Source of the DNA: Oopsacas minuta
Lineage: Eukaryota; Porifera; Hexactinellida; Lyssacinosida; Leucopsacidae
Length of the DNA stretch: 64,000 nucleotides
Direction of reading: 5' to 3'
Assembly: GCA_024704765.1 (NCBI GenBank)
Contig: JAKMXF010000321.1
Span: 930,001-994,000 of the forward strand
A model generated the notes under the pieces. The model ran no database searches and was not told the origin of the DNA. It worked only from the letters and a program-made list of their open reading frames with translations. The translations under genes and the position numbers were made by a program. This document shows positions 52,085 through 63,999 of the stretch, piece after piece (the first letter of the stretch is position 1; each line of letters begins with the position of its first letter).

Positions 52085-55000
52085 TTATAACTTTGTTAAG
52101 GGGCTATCAATGTCTGTCAGCAGATCATCGATCTGGTCAATCAGGAAGTCTAGACTTTCAGTGGGATCTTCTTGTGGGGGTGGGATATAGTCAACAATTT
52201 CTCTTTTGGGTAGTTGGGTTGTTGAAATTCTTGAATTCATAAAAGAAGATTGAGAGGTTATGTTATCAAAAGCTATATTCCCCTCTTTATCTTGTATAAC
52301 GTTAAATTCGTGTTCTAGAATTGGTGGTGGGACTATAGCCTCCTTTAAGGTTCGTGGATTCTCTATTACCGACTTGAGAGTTGGAAATTCATCTGGTTGA
52401 ATTTCTATTACCTGATTAGGGGCTATTCGAGTTGTTGATGCATTATCAACCTGTGCTATTGTTTTCTGTAATTCAAGAAGGCTAACTTCTATTTCAAGCA
52501 ATTTAGGGATATCATAACCGATATTCTTGTGTTCTGCTTGATATCGTAGGGGACTATCTTCATAGGATATTGTATCAGGGTTAGCTTCTACCCAATTCAC
52601 CTCATCTGTATATTTGACTTTAGGTAACTGAATATTCGCATCACTCTCTGAAATAAATATTGTGTCAGCAAATGGATCGTTTCCTTGATAAATAATATCT
52701 CTAGAGTGAGTATCTTCTGCTTTAATAGCTTCTGGGTCAGTGAAGAAGATTGAAGAGTCCAATGCGCTGAGGTCAGTTATAACTGTATTTTTAGTTCTCT
52801 CTTCCAATGCACTTTCTTCTAGAAATGTCATGAGTTGAGTGATTTCAAAAAGAGGCGAAAGTCCAGGCTTTTCTGATTCCGTTCCCGGTGCCAATTGATT
52901 ACGCAAATATTCCAATCCCACTTCGCCAATAGCTGCTGGATTACCTTGACTCTGCCAAGGCTTTTCTTCCAGGAATACCATCAATTCATCAATTTCTACT
53001 ATAGGTGAGATAAGGCCCTGTTGTTTCGCTAACGCAAGAGTGCTACGCCTAAGCACGTCATCATCCAGTAGCCTAGCCAAAGATGACTGGGTAAAGACAG
53101 GGGGTTGACTCTCAGGACGAAACCGTCTAATTACCCTCCTCAAGAGCTTTGCCATAGATAGATAGATGCCCGAACGGACTAGAATAACAAGTAAGAATAT
53201 TATTCCTTGAGCAGATGCGAATATGGCAAAGAACCAGAATAACACACTCAACTTTATCGCTATGGCTAGAAGGCCAAAAGACCAGCCAATGAAAATCAAA
53301 GGATATAAAATGGAAATGGTAATGAGCATACGAATAATAGCTCTAGTAGATCTCGAAATCTCTGGTTCATCTCTCCTTACACATTTCAGTAAAACACACA
53401 CAACAATCACAATACAGGATATAGACACTGCGATAATAACAGCAGGAATAGCCACGAATAAGGTGGATATGTTAGTAGAAACATCAGTGTGTATCCAACA
53501 CACTCCAGGCATAGGTTCTACAGGTGACGTCACTACAGTTGTATCAAAAGGTGGAGAGATACTGTAGGCATGGAACCAAGTAAGTGTGATTAGAGTGTAA
53601 ATGAGGGGACCGAGCCAAGAGATACAGAAGAACAGAATGTTATACTTAACATTGATTTTGTAGTACGGCCATTTTGTCATCATGAAGATAACAATAGTTC
53701 CCATTAGCATCCATAGGAATGTTACCAAAATTAGATAACTGATGAGATACGAAATAATCTTACACGGAATGAACTGTAGGAAGTTAGCATAGGCTAGCTC
53801 CACACCCAACATGAACACCACATAGCAGAGAAGTAACGATAAAGTTAGATTGAAAAGAATAAAATGATAAATCTTTTTAAGAAGACGATATTCAAAGATA
53901 ACATAAACAATCATACTCAGTACCAAACAGATAATAGCGATAGTTGAGCCAATGTATGTGATGATGGGGAATACTGTAGATGTGGGAGAGATGCTATTGA
54001 TACCAAGAATAGCTGCAAAAGAAGTGAGGTGAGTGACCTCTACCAAGATTGTACTTTCTAAACTGCCAGATACAAGACCTATCCCACCACCTTGCCAGCT
54101 GGGAACTTCTGATTGAGTATCAAGAAAGCCTACAGCTACTTCTACTCGATACACATCCAGGTCAATGCTAGACGTGTCAATAGGGAAATTCAGTGTGGCT
54201 AGTGGATCACCTCCCTTCTCACTGATAACTTGGTTATTGCTGTACAGATGGAGAGAGACAAGAGTAGGCAAGATAATTATCTCTTCAAATACAGAAATGT
54301 TCAATCCTGAACTACCAAACTTCAGAGATGATGTATCCGTCACAATACTGGCTAGATTCTCAATCACGACAAATGACGTACAGCTAACCTCACCGTTAGG
54401 CATAATGGATACTGATGGAGACTGGTTATCCTCTCCAATCATAATGTTACCAGCTGATACACTTGTGCCCAATGCTGTATCCCCAACTGATAGTATATTG
54501 AACCTAACTCTGTCATATTGTATACTGGTAGTTGTACAGTTTTGTGCGGCTAAGTTCTCAACAAACTTATCCGTACTATTCAATAGAGATTCAATTACAG
54601 GTCTCTCATCTTGTAGAGCTTGAAGTAGATTAATATTAGAGTCTGATACGAGATTGCTAATTATTCTAAAAACATTATCCAATTCCATTTGCATTGTATT
54701 CATGTCTAAATTACTGCTTTTTTCCTCCAGTATGTTAAGGGTGATAATTACATCTCCAAACATCATAGGAGGTTTAGCTAGGAGAACATCTAGCAACGTT
54801 TCCAGCTCATCCGTTTTTTCCAAGGTAGCGTAAGCATCAGATACACAAGATGATGTGTCAGGATTGCCCCATGTGCCATCTGTAAAGCATTGTCTGTAAG
54901 CTATATTACCTTCTGTCGGACACAAGACCTCTCTGTTAGCACCACCTGCAGTACAAGGCCATGTTATATTGAATAATGAGTCTGTTTCTAGTATACATAC

Positions 55001-58000
55001 ATCCTCACACTCCTCACTAACCTCGCTAGCTTGAGGTATACATCTTGATTGATTGGGACACATGTCTACACAAAGAGAGTCTCCGCATATGACAAGATTA
55101 TCTGGTAAGCCATCTCCATCAGTATCGAAACTACAATTGCTACCATCTCCATACAGTCCTATGTTACAGGAGCAGGAAGAATCTATAGGAAGAACTAATG
55201 ATTATGTTTCGTGATAAGGAAATGAAATGAAGTACATGATACAAGGCAATTAGGGTACATTGAATTGAAGAATTCTTTTGACAGGTTGCGGAACCCTACG
55301 CTAAATCACATTTGTTATAGACTCCTTTATTATAATCGATAGTACCTCGTCAGTACGAACCAGGTACGGAGCAAAGTGCAAAGGGGCTTAAGCCCATTTT
55401 GTAATAGGGCATAAGTCTGGACTTGGACTTAAGCCTTTATTGATCAGCTTCAAACACTTTCCAAGCCTTTCAATCCTTTAAAAGCAATATATATACTTAT
55501 ATACCTGGTCATAATCAAAGTTCTTAGACTCTCTTGTCTTGTATATATGAATTACAAGTTATACTTCTTACATATAGTATATTCTAATATTGATGGCTTG
55601 CCCATTTCAAATATGGGCTTAAACAGGGTTTGTGTTGAGCTTAATCCTTTTGTACATGGGCTCGGGCTTACCTCCATGACTGACTGGACGGTCCCGCCCG
55701 GTCCGAAATTCGTATTTACAGATGTCATTTGAAAAATAATCTATTGAAGAGCCCCAAAATAGGTCCGTACAAACCAGAAATTCGTATCAATCATGTTCGT
55801 ACTAACGATGTTCTACTTAAATAGTATAACAGTGTGCCCTAGCACAGACACCTATACACGGACGTGACACTCTCACATCACGGTAAAATTCGTATAGGCC
55901 TGATTTGATCCACCATAACTTATGGTTTACTTGGAATTTTCCATGTTTTTTGTGTCTAAAGAAAATCTATTAGTAAATATCATCATGACTGACTCACAAC
56001 TGGCTCAATTTTTCGAGATAACTAACCAAAAGCCACGTAACAGCTCCAGTATTATGACAGAAGGCCATTAAATGGAATTTTGATGGACCATGGATAATAA
56101 AAGAAATAAAATTTCTGCAAAAATTAACCTGCACGTAGTGCGAGTAAATCCCGTCGCGTAGCCCAAAAGCATCGACTAGTGCAACTGTTTCTTACTTATG
56201 CTAAAAGAAGGGACAAAGCGCAAGGATATTTCCTCCCGTCCGCAGCGAACTGGCAAGCGTAGCGCGCTAGTAAGCCGATTAATTCGGAACAGCGTTAATC
56301 AGCCATCACCCATTTAAGATAATCAGTAATACTAAACTAAACTGGCCTTTACAAACAGACATAATAGTGATTTAGTCTTAGTTTCCCAAAGACAACGAGT
56401 CTCGGATTAAAGAGGTCACTGAACCTTCATAATCCGATATTTTTCGCTGTTCCAATGTGTGCCCGATTAGACAGGTAAGTGTAAATATACAGACATGATT
56501 TAGAGCTGTAGTACATGTATAATTAATATATACGACTACTTACTTTTACAATCACAAGCAGGTACTGTACACAAGACAGTATGTTGTAGTTCCTGGATGT
56601 ATCCATCAGGTGAAGTGATACAATCACATACAGTAGATTGAGTTATGAAATGAAGAGAAAAATCTGTAAGGCAAGCAGACAAGTTAGCTGAAAGATCTGG
56701 AGAGGGAAAACTGTTGATTTGATCAAAATTCACATTTGTTGCGTCAAACCAAATACTCAAAATATTAGAGTTTCGTTGCGTATGCAGAATGGGAATTCCT
56801 AATCCAGTTAGTAGACTTCTGGTATGATTAAGACATAGATAAGTATAATCGACAGTAGGATAGTAGAGAAGAGAGAATATCAGCTGAGAAGGAGTAATAA
56901 CTGCAGTGAATGATAGAATCTATATGTGGGAGGATATCAAATATAAGAAAATAGAATAAAGCAAATTATTGATTAAAGACACACCTTTGTTATGCTACCA
57001 AAAAATATACATTCATTGGTAATACCAGACCATTCTAAGTTAGATTCACAAGAGCGTTCCATCAACAACTGGTCAGGATCTTCTACATTCTCTGTAGCAT
57101 TATGCGGTCCAAATAGATCGGAGCAAGGGATAGATATAGTAGACCCATTACTACTCGAGTCCCAATACACACCCATCTCCAGTCTACCCTCACAAGCATT
57201 GTCTGCTGCAGGATAGTCTATACTGAATTCAGTTACTTCTACCAATTCAGTTACATTCACTCTTAACTCATATCTCCCATTCAGCTCACTACTCACATTC
57301 TTCCATTCAATGGAAAACAGATAACTGTTATAACTCATCCAATACTGACTGGGTAGAAAGATACAATCAACTACAATTGATACACCCTCCCAATCACTGA
57401 TATCTACTTCAATTAGTCCCACAGAGAAGAGAGAAACACTCACATTTGGACACACATCAGAACACAGACTAGCTTCTAGAGAACTAACAGCCGCTCCTAT
57501 CAACACTTGACTACTGTTTACAGTAGATGCTCTCACAAGTGATCGGGTATAAAGAGTTGGTAGATTTGAGTTCTGAATTATTACCAGCAGTCTCTCATAC
57601 AATTTTACTTTATCATCCTCTGTGTCTTCTATACTTAACAGCAAGTAGTGTAGGGTAGAATCTCTGTCAGCAGAAGGGAGAGAGAACTCAAGAGAGAAGG
57701 ACTCTAACATAGTGAAATTCATAACTGTATTATAACATTCCTGCCAGTCCACTTCACAACTTAGAACCGTCACCTGACAGTTGACAGATACAGACAGGTT
57801 GAGAGAGATCTGATCATCTACACTAGAGAGTAAGATAGACCTGTTGACTACTTCCTGTAGAGGAGATGCCTGTAGGACAGTAACGCCCATCTCTAGCTCT
57901 ACCGTGTTGGAGAGGTTGAGAGGACACGAGTAGAGAGAGGAAATACAACAAGAAGAGTCAGAGCAGTAGCTGTAGACAGCTGGGCACTGAAATATGTTAG

Positions 58001-59318
58001 AGGTACAACTGAATCCATCTGGTTCTAGATAGAATCCATTATCACAGGAGCAGTTGAATCCAGTAGGAGAGTTAGTGCAGGTGTGTTGACAGGGTTGAGA
58101 TGGAGAATTACAAGTAAAATTATTCGTATTGGGACAAATGTTTGCACTTGGTAGGTTGTGAATATAATTTGTGGTTGGAGCTGTAGTATTCACCAGGAAA
58201 GATTGGCAGATCGCGGTAGTATTTACAAAAGTCTTCAACACAGTTATATTATAACATAAAGATATGTTGCTAACTGGGATAGTATTGTTAATCACAGGAA
58301 CTGATATGTTAGAAGTATTCACTGTAGTATTTAACTTTGTGTTTTGTGGATTGGGTTGAGTTATATTCGTCATAGAGGTATTCGTTCCATTAGAGCAAAC
58401 TAGCACGTTTTGATAGGATTCATTGCTAGCCTGTTGAACTGGAGACAGAGTATTACCACTACAAGGCCACAGTACAGTTAGATTAAAGAAATATTCCGCA
58501 TATTCTAGCCAAAACATATTGCAATCACAAACAATTGGATTTGATTTTAAGCTTAATAGAATTAAATTGGGCATTTGTTGGAAAGATTGTGATGGTAAGC
58601 TACAGAGTACATTTCCTGCTAAATTGATTTGTTCTAAGTTAGAAATTCTCTGAAATAAGTCACAATTAATAGAAGCAATCTTATTATTCTGTAGGTTTAG
58701 ATACTGAAGTGATGTGAGATGAGAGAAAGCTGAAGAAGTGAGCAGAGAAGTGGCAGAGTCAGTCCAATCCAATCTTACCAACTCAGATAAACCAACAAAC
58801 AGATTATCTCCTATTATATCAATGCCCACTCTTTCAACTGTCAGCAGCTGTAATCTTGTTAAAGAAATAAAGCTATCATCTTCAAGATATTGTAGTTGTG
58901 TGTTGCTCAGAATGTACAATGAAATAAGATTAGAAAAGTAAGACAAGAATTCCTTCACTCCATTCGTGAATGGATTTTCACCTGACAATGTTAACGAGCT
59001 AATGTTTGAGTTAGAAGTGCTGGAGATGAGAGTTAAAGATTGAGGTTGGTAGAAATAAATGATAATATTATTCAATGAGAAGTTTCCTGGTGAGTTTATT
59101 GGTAGAGTAGCATATGGATAATTTGTTATAAATATTTTGAGAAATTGTATCCTAGTAGAAGTATCATGACAGGATTCTATCCAATTATCATTTAGCTCTG
59201 GACTATTAGAAGTTATGTAACACTGAGCTGTTGAATCTGTAATGCAATATATAGGACATTGAGAGAAACATAATTCCAGGTGAAATAACAGTATAGCGAT
59301 AGCTAATCCAGCATTCAT
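52085..59318 (-). CDS. Adhesion-type GPCR: LRR-EGF-HormR-GAIN-7TM (three exons)
   Basis: Exons by phase-matched splice sites: 59318-56985, 56919-56544 and 55182-52085 (introns 65 and 1361 bp), giving 1935 residues. The ATG at 59318 starts a clear signal peptide (MNAGLAIAILLFHLELCFS). Order: LRR N-cap and about six LRRs (105-260), LRR C-cap (NPIVCDCNMFWLEY), Asn/Thr-rich linker, EGF (about 394-440) and a long beta-rich region. Next come an EGF-like/DTDGDGLPDN segment across the exon 2-3 junction, HormR (about 978-1016), a GAIN-like region with HLT at 1288-1290, seven helices (from about 1303) and a tail of about 400 residues. The 7TM part has secretin/adhesion features (LSLLLCYVVFMLGVEL, LWMLMGTIVIFMM). 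The GPS keeps the HL/T site but has no cysteines. Adhesion GPCRs sense contacts and signal through G proteins; the ligand is unknown. Confidence 0.87.
56155..56270 (+). mobile_element. Helitron-like 3' end in adhesion GPCR intron 2
   Basis: The sequence AAGCGTAGCGCGCTAG followed by T matches the terminus at 50529. CGTCGCGTAGC words lie upstream. The left boundary is uncertain. Confidence 0.5.
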
Positions 59319-59787
59319 CCTCCAGTTGGTTAGCCAGTAGCTATTAAACAAAGATAAATGAGGTTACGTTAAATATTTGGAAATCCATAAAATTCTCTTC
59401 TAAATATGTATTACGTACTTACTAGTTATGAATGTAATTTTCAAACCTTGTAACAATTACTTATATGTTAATTTTACCAAAGATTTTGGCTCAAACTTGA
59501 AAACTATGGCAAATAATCAACTCAGGGATTATTTACGTTCCAAGATCTCCAATTAATAACACATGCAAAAATGTATTCTGGGAATTCCAACTATCACATG
59601 TATCCTTTTGAGGCAATCAACCTCTTCCCACTGAATAGAATATGCAATACTGGAAATGAATCAATTTATAACATGTATAAATAAAGAAAACAGACGATAA
59701 ACCGTATATTCATATTAAATATGTAAGAAATATCAGGAAAATTGAGGGACCGCAGAGGTCGATGTAATAAATCGTGTTAACAGATCA

Positions 59788-59920
59788 TTTAGAGGATTGA
59801 TATGTGTATAACTAGACTCAGCTAGCCTAGCAGCGTTGAACAAGGGGAACTCGATGGGGTTAGGATAAGTTTGAGAATGGAATGTGGTCACATTCTGCGT
59901 TGCTAGGGAAAAAACGATGA
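59788..59920 (+). repeat. Dispersed repeat (AACTAGACTCAGCTAG family), copy 3 of 3
   Basis: Core ATAACTAGACTCAGCTAGCC, then GTTGAACAAGGGG, ending TGCTAGGGAAAAAACG; same layout as the copies at 28.6 and 30.2 kb. Confidence 0.65.
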
Positions 59921-60397
59921 GTTCGAATATGGCGATATAAAGTCAGTTAGAGTGGATTTCTAATGTTAGTAGCAGGGGGATTGTTGGCGGTTTACTATGG
60001 ACAGCCGAAATGTAAACCGTTATAGCAGATTTTAGATATGCTACTCTACGAAGGATTGCGCTTCTAATGATAATTTTAACATGATCCTAAAGGCCTTTAC
60101 TGCAGAGCTGCAAATGGGTCACTCAACGTGACCCATCCTAAGTCGCAATAAATTTTCTAACAGAATACAGTTAAATAGATGTTCAAAGTTACGTAGCGAC
60201 ACCTAGGGATAGGTCGTGTATTGTGACGTAACAGTCCCATTATTTTTGTAGTGCAAAGTGTGACACAGGGAGGGGGATCAGATTTTCTGGAATTTAGCGT
60301 TACGTAACGTTTGAAGACCCTTCGCTAATATAAATTTGTGTCTCTTCTTCAATCATAACACATATAACTAAGCATAAATTATATTTCCAAATTTAGT

Positions 60398-60559
60398 ATA
60401 GTGGAAGCCGCTTAATCGGGAATCGGTTAATTGAGACTCGCTTTTGTCAACGGAAGTTATCTAATAGTAGAAATTTACATGGTCAAACGGGATGGATGTC
60501 TGGATTATCGGGACAAAACCTTACTCCCGAGCTGTCCCGATTAAGCGGCTTCCACTGTA
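60398..60559. mobile_element. pogo/Tc1-like MITE (GTGGAAGCCGCTTAATCGGG family)
   Basis: TAGTGGAAGCCGCTTAATCG faces CGATTAAGCGGCTTCCACTG, an almost perfect inverted pair of more than 20 bases with TA at both ends. 162 bases, no coding capacity. A solo end of the family is at 36217. Confidence 0.85.
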
Positions 60560-61056
60560 TATGAGTAGAATTATTGATAGGTCATGAGTCATGACCCATA
60601 AAGCCTGACCCATTCGCAGCTCAGCTTTACTGTAATATACAACATAGTTCGTATTTACTCAGTGGAACTTACATTTTAACTTGTTTGGGTAGGTAAAAAC
60701 AGTAAAGTCCAAACGACATCGTAGTGCTGCTAGACAGCAGTCCAAAATTATATTCACTTCTATTCGGGGAGTGGGCAGCTGATAAACTCGTGTGTTCTCA
60801 CAGGCTTGATGGCATGGTTCGTAGCCCATGGTTCTCGTGTTTGGATGCACCGCAAGAAATATTCTCATAGCGATCCAGGGTTCCCCCCGTCATGTTCATA
60901 AGGCGTATTATAATCTGATTCAAACCACGTAAGCAAGTTAAAATAGTTTATTACAAGTAAATAGCAAAAAGTAATACACCAGAAAAGTATCTACACAATC
61001 TCAATTTTTCAAACAACAATAAATGCGAAATTCCTATACAAGAGGATATTTCTCCT

Positions 61057-63999
61057 TCACTTGGGATTCAATCCTTTCTTCTTGAGTATTATTTCTCTCT
61101 TCCAGGCCGGCATAATGGCTAGTCTCTCCAGTTCATCTAGTTCAGCTTGTCTCTCAGCTCCAGCAGCAGCTCGTTCCCTCTCCTGCTCTTTAGCTTTCCT
61201 TTCTTTTAGATTCTTCATCCAGACAGGAGTGGAATCAGCTGATGTTGCAGGAGATTCATCTAGAACTTCTGTTGATTTGCTATGAATGGGCTTTTTCTGA
61301 TTACTCACTTGGTTAGTGATTAACCTACCCTGTCTGTTATACTTCCCCTTAGTGGTCTGAACAGTATCCAAGAGATCAGACATACTACCACTACGAGGCT
61401 TGGTTGCAATAAGCGGTGGTATCGAGGTTTTTCGTTCTGGTTCTGTTTCGCCAGACGTGAGTACACGATGGTCTCTAAATGACTTCTGATGAGTCTCTTC
61501 ACCTTTGCGCTGAGGCCCCGGACTGGGTTTCAGTCTAATTCCAGAGGAAATAGCAGCCATTAGGTCGCTCTGAGTATTAGATTTAGGTTTCTTAACTACG
61601 ACTGGAGTTTGTGAGGTTTTGAGTTTTGTATGAGCTGAGAGGAGCTCACTAGTGATACCTCCAGACCTGGGGAGGGAGGGACCAGTCTGATCACATATTA
61701 CAGTTGGTAGATTAGGAGGTGGTGCAGGTATTCTTGAATCTACGAGAGGAGCAGTCTCTGAGACGATAGACGTGTTGGTAGCGTCCATAACTAGCCCGAC
61801 TGGATTAAATGGATGGCCCGGAGGAGGAATGTAACCAACTGAGTCTCTCTTTGCCCGGAACACTCCCGATTGAGCAACAACCTCAGGGAGGTCAGCTGGG
61901 GGACGTGGGATAGTATTGCGTGAGGGAAAAGGGAAAACCATTTTAGGGGAATTGGAGGGTGGAGGAGCAATGGGGTAGGCAGAGGCAGGGGGTGGAGGGG
62001 CTACTATGTTGCTAGAGGGAGGCGGGGCTATTGGTACCATAGAGGAAGGAGGGGGTGGAGTAGGGAAGGAGATGGCTGGAGCAATAGGGAGAGAATCCAG
62101 AGCAGGAGGGAGATGGGAGTTCCTAGAGGGAGGAGGAGGCTGCACGAGCTGATCTGTTGTACTGTTAGGACGGCGTATATTAGATGCAGCCTGTATGTAG
62201 CGAGTGGGGAGAGTGCTGGTCTGAGCCTGCTGTATATATGGCAATGTAATCGAGTCATTATGTGGTAGAGTAGCTGCTCTGTCTGTAAACTCTGTTACTT
62301 TAGACTGCAGTGAGATCTCCTGCTGTTCTAATTTCTCCTGCATAGCTCTCAAGCTAGCTTCTCTCTCTTCTAACTCTAGTCTCTTCCTCTCTTCCTCCTC
62401 TTTCTCTGTCTCTTTTTGTTTCTCAATTTTATCTTCTTCCTGCTGTTTTAACTCCAGCTCCTTCTTCTTAGACTCCTCCTCTATTTTGTGTATCTCTTGT
62501 TCCTTAGCCAATATAGCTTCCTCTCTCTGCTTCACATCCTCTTCTTTCTGTTTGCTTTGCAAATCTCGCTCTATCGCCTCTTCCCTCTTAGTCTTGACAT
62601 CTTCCTCCATAGCAGCTAGCTTACGCTGCATCTCTTCCATCTCTTCTGCTTGTCTCTTCAATGCATCTTGCTGGTTGTGCATGAAGGAGCGCTGGGATTC
62701 TATCTCAGCCTCAATTTCCTTCCTCTTAAGCAACTGTTCATGTTGTTGTAACAACTTCTGCTTTTCTAGCACTCGCTTCGCTTCTTCGTTTTCTCTAGCT
62801 GCCTTATCTTCTAATTGTTTTATCAGATCTTGCTCTTTCTTTTCCAGTAAGATAATCCTTTGTTCAACTGATTTCATTTGTTCTTTCTTTTCTTTTAAGA
62901 CAGAAGGAGCAGTCTCTATCAGGATCTTCTCTTGTTGTTCTAAAGCGAATAACTGCTGTTCTAGATCAGAAGATCCGATATCCTTATTCTCATAGGTAGT
63001 TAGAACTGGTGAAGTAGGAATGTTAATCTCTCTCATTAGTTGTTGTTCTTCCGCTAATCTTACTCTCCTCTCTTCCTCTTCAAGCTCTTTCATATGCTCT
63101 ATCTTCTCCAATAATTTCTCTTCTTGTAATCGCATCAGTTGTTCCTCTCTCATTGCCTCTTCCAGGAGCTCTTTCTCCCCCTTAATACGATTTATTTCCA
63201 TTTGTTCCTGTTGAAAACGTTTCTGCTTGTCTTGTTGTAGCTGGGATAACAGCTGACTGAGAATACCGTCCTTTTGATTTAGAATAGTTACTAAATGTCC
63301 TGTATCTTCTCCAGCCTCCTGCTTCTTGCTAATTTCAAGCCTCTTCTCAATCAACTCTCCCTTCTTCTTCAGGAAGTTTGCTTCTTTAGTCAGATCTACG
63401 TCATTAGCCATTTTACTTCTCTGCTGGAGAATATTCTCATCTTCACTGATACAAATCTGTTGCTCTCTAATCCTTTTATTCCTCATAGCTTGTTCTGCCT
63501 TAACCTCTTGATATTGTTTCTCTAACAGAGATCTCTGTTGTTCATCTCTCACTTCTTTCAGGCCTCGCTTAATCCTAATACTCTTTTGTGTCCGTTTAAT
63601 TCTAACCTGAGTCATGTCCTGATCCATGCTTTGTGTATCTGCCAATAGATCTTGTAAGTCTAACCTCTTTAACTGATCTTCTTTGTCCTGTAGTAGATTT
63701 AGCTTTTGATCCAATGCTTTCAGTCTATTGTCTGCCTTAGCAAAGGATTGAGAGGGAATTTCGAGAGTAGGTGTAGTTCTGACTGGAAGAGGCGGAGGAT
63801 CGAGTAGATAGGAGTCAATACCGTCTGGAAGAGATGTGCCTGTTGCGAGAGCTTCTTGACACTCTAGGTCTCGGAGTTGTTCCGCTAGGGTATTATTCTG
63901 TGAGGAGGGAGGGGGGAGAGATTTAGTGATTGGATCAGATTGAACGGGCTCCTGTGGAAGGGGTAGAATTGGAGTTAGATCGAGTTCCTTAAGTTTCTG
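61057..63999 (-). CDS. Coiled-coil, polyproline and WH2-domain protein, actin-regulator-like (5' end beyond the window)
   Basis: The frame is open from the right edge to the TGA at 61057-61059 (980 residues seen), so the start lies outside the window. First comes a Pro-rich lead (YLLDPPPLPV), then about 450 residues of highly charged Glu/Gln/Lys/Arg coiled coil. A proline-rich stretch follows with repeated APPPPS-type motifs. A WH2-like actin-monomer motif (SDLMAAISSGIRLKP, bases about 61524-61580) comes next, with a second related GSMSDLLDT segment. The C-terminus is PVWMKNLKERKAKE, then MPAWKREIILKKKGLNPK. The W-M-K-N and P-A-W-K-R pair recalls the C-terminal actin-binding block of espin, phostensin and taperin-like proteins. 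Role: probably actin-bundle or filament-end organisation. Exact orthology is uncertain because the N-terminus is missing. No intron over 2.9 kb. Confidence 0.75.
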   Translation of the reverse strand, partial: QKLKELDLTPILPLPQEPVQSDPITKSLPPPSSQNNTLAEQLRDLECQEALATGTSLPDGIDSYLLDPPPLPVRTTPTLEIPSQSFAKADNRLKALDQKLNLLQDKEDQLKRLDLQDLLADTQSMDQDMTQVRIKRTQKSIRIKRGLKEVRDEQQRSLLEKQYQEVKAEQAMRNKRIREQQICISEDENILQQRSKMANDVDLTKEANFLKKKGELIEKRLEISKKQEAGEDTGHLVTILNQKDGILSQLLSQLQQDKQKRFQQEQMEINRIKGEKELLEEAMREEQLMRLQEEKLLEKIEHMKELEEEERRVRLAEEQQLMREINIPTSPVLTTYENKDIGSSDLEQQLFALEQQEKILIETAPSVLKEKKEQMKSVEQRIILLEKKEQDLIKQLEDKAARENEEAKRVLEKQKLLQQHEQLLKRKEIEAEIESQRSFMHNQQDALKRQAEEMEEMQRKLAAMEEDVKTKREEAIERDLQSKQKEEDVKQREEAILAKEQEIHKIEEESKKKELELKQQEEDKIEKQKETEKEEEERKRLELEEREASLRAMQEKLEQQEISLQSKVTEFTDRAATLPHNDSITLPYIQQAQTSTLPTRYIQAASNIRRPNSTTDQLVQPPPPSRNSHLPPALDSLPIAPAISFPTPPPPSSMVPIAPPPSSNIVAPPPPASAYPIAPPPSNSPKMVFPFPSRNTIPRPPADLPEVVAQSGVFRAKRDSVGYIPPPGHPFNPVGLVMDATNTSIVSETAPLVDSRIPAPPPNLPTVICDQTGPSLPRSGGITSELLSAHTKLKTSQTPVVVKKPKSNTQSDLMAAISSGIRLKPSPGPQRKGEETHQKSFRDHRVLTSGETEPERKTSIPPLIATKPRSGSMSDLLDTVQTTKGKYNRQGRLITNQVSNQKKPIHSKSTEVLDESPATSADSTPVWMKNLKERKAKEQERERAAAGAERQAELDELERLAIMPAWKREIILKKKGLNPK

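Larger units (their letters stand above)
59319..61056. other. Intergenic region between adhesion GPCR and WH2-type gene
   Basis: Holds the third copy of a dispersed repeat and a complete pogo-like MITE. TTTATT at 60947-60952 is a minus-strand AATAAA about 105 bases past the stop of the right-hand gene, a plausible poly(A) signal. No gene is supported. Confidence 0.5.

Noticed and set aside
59319-59351. Upstream TTG start for the LRR-EGF receptor
   Set aside because: The ATG at 59318 is followed immediately by a good signal peptide; the bases before it look like a leader with a possible splice acceptor (TTTAATAG).
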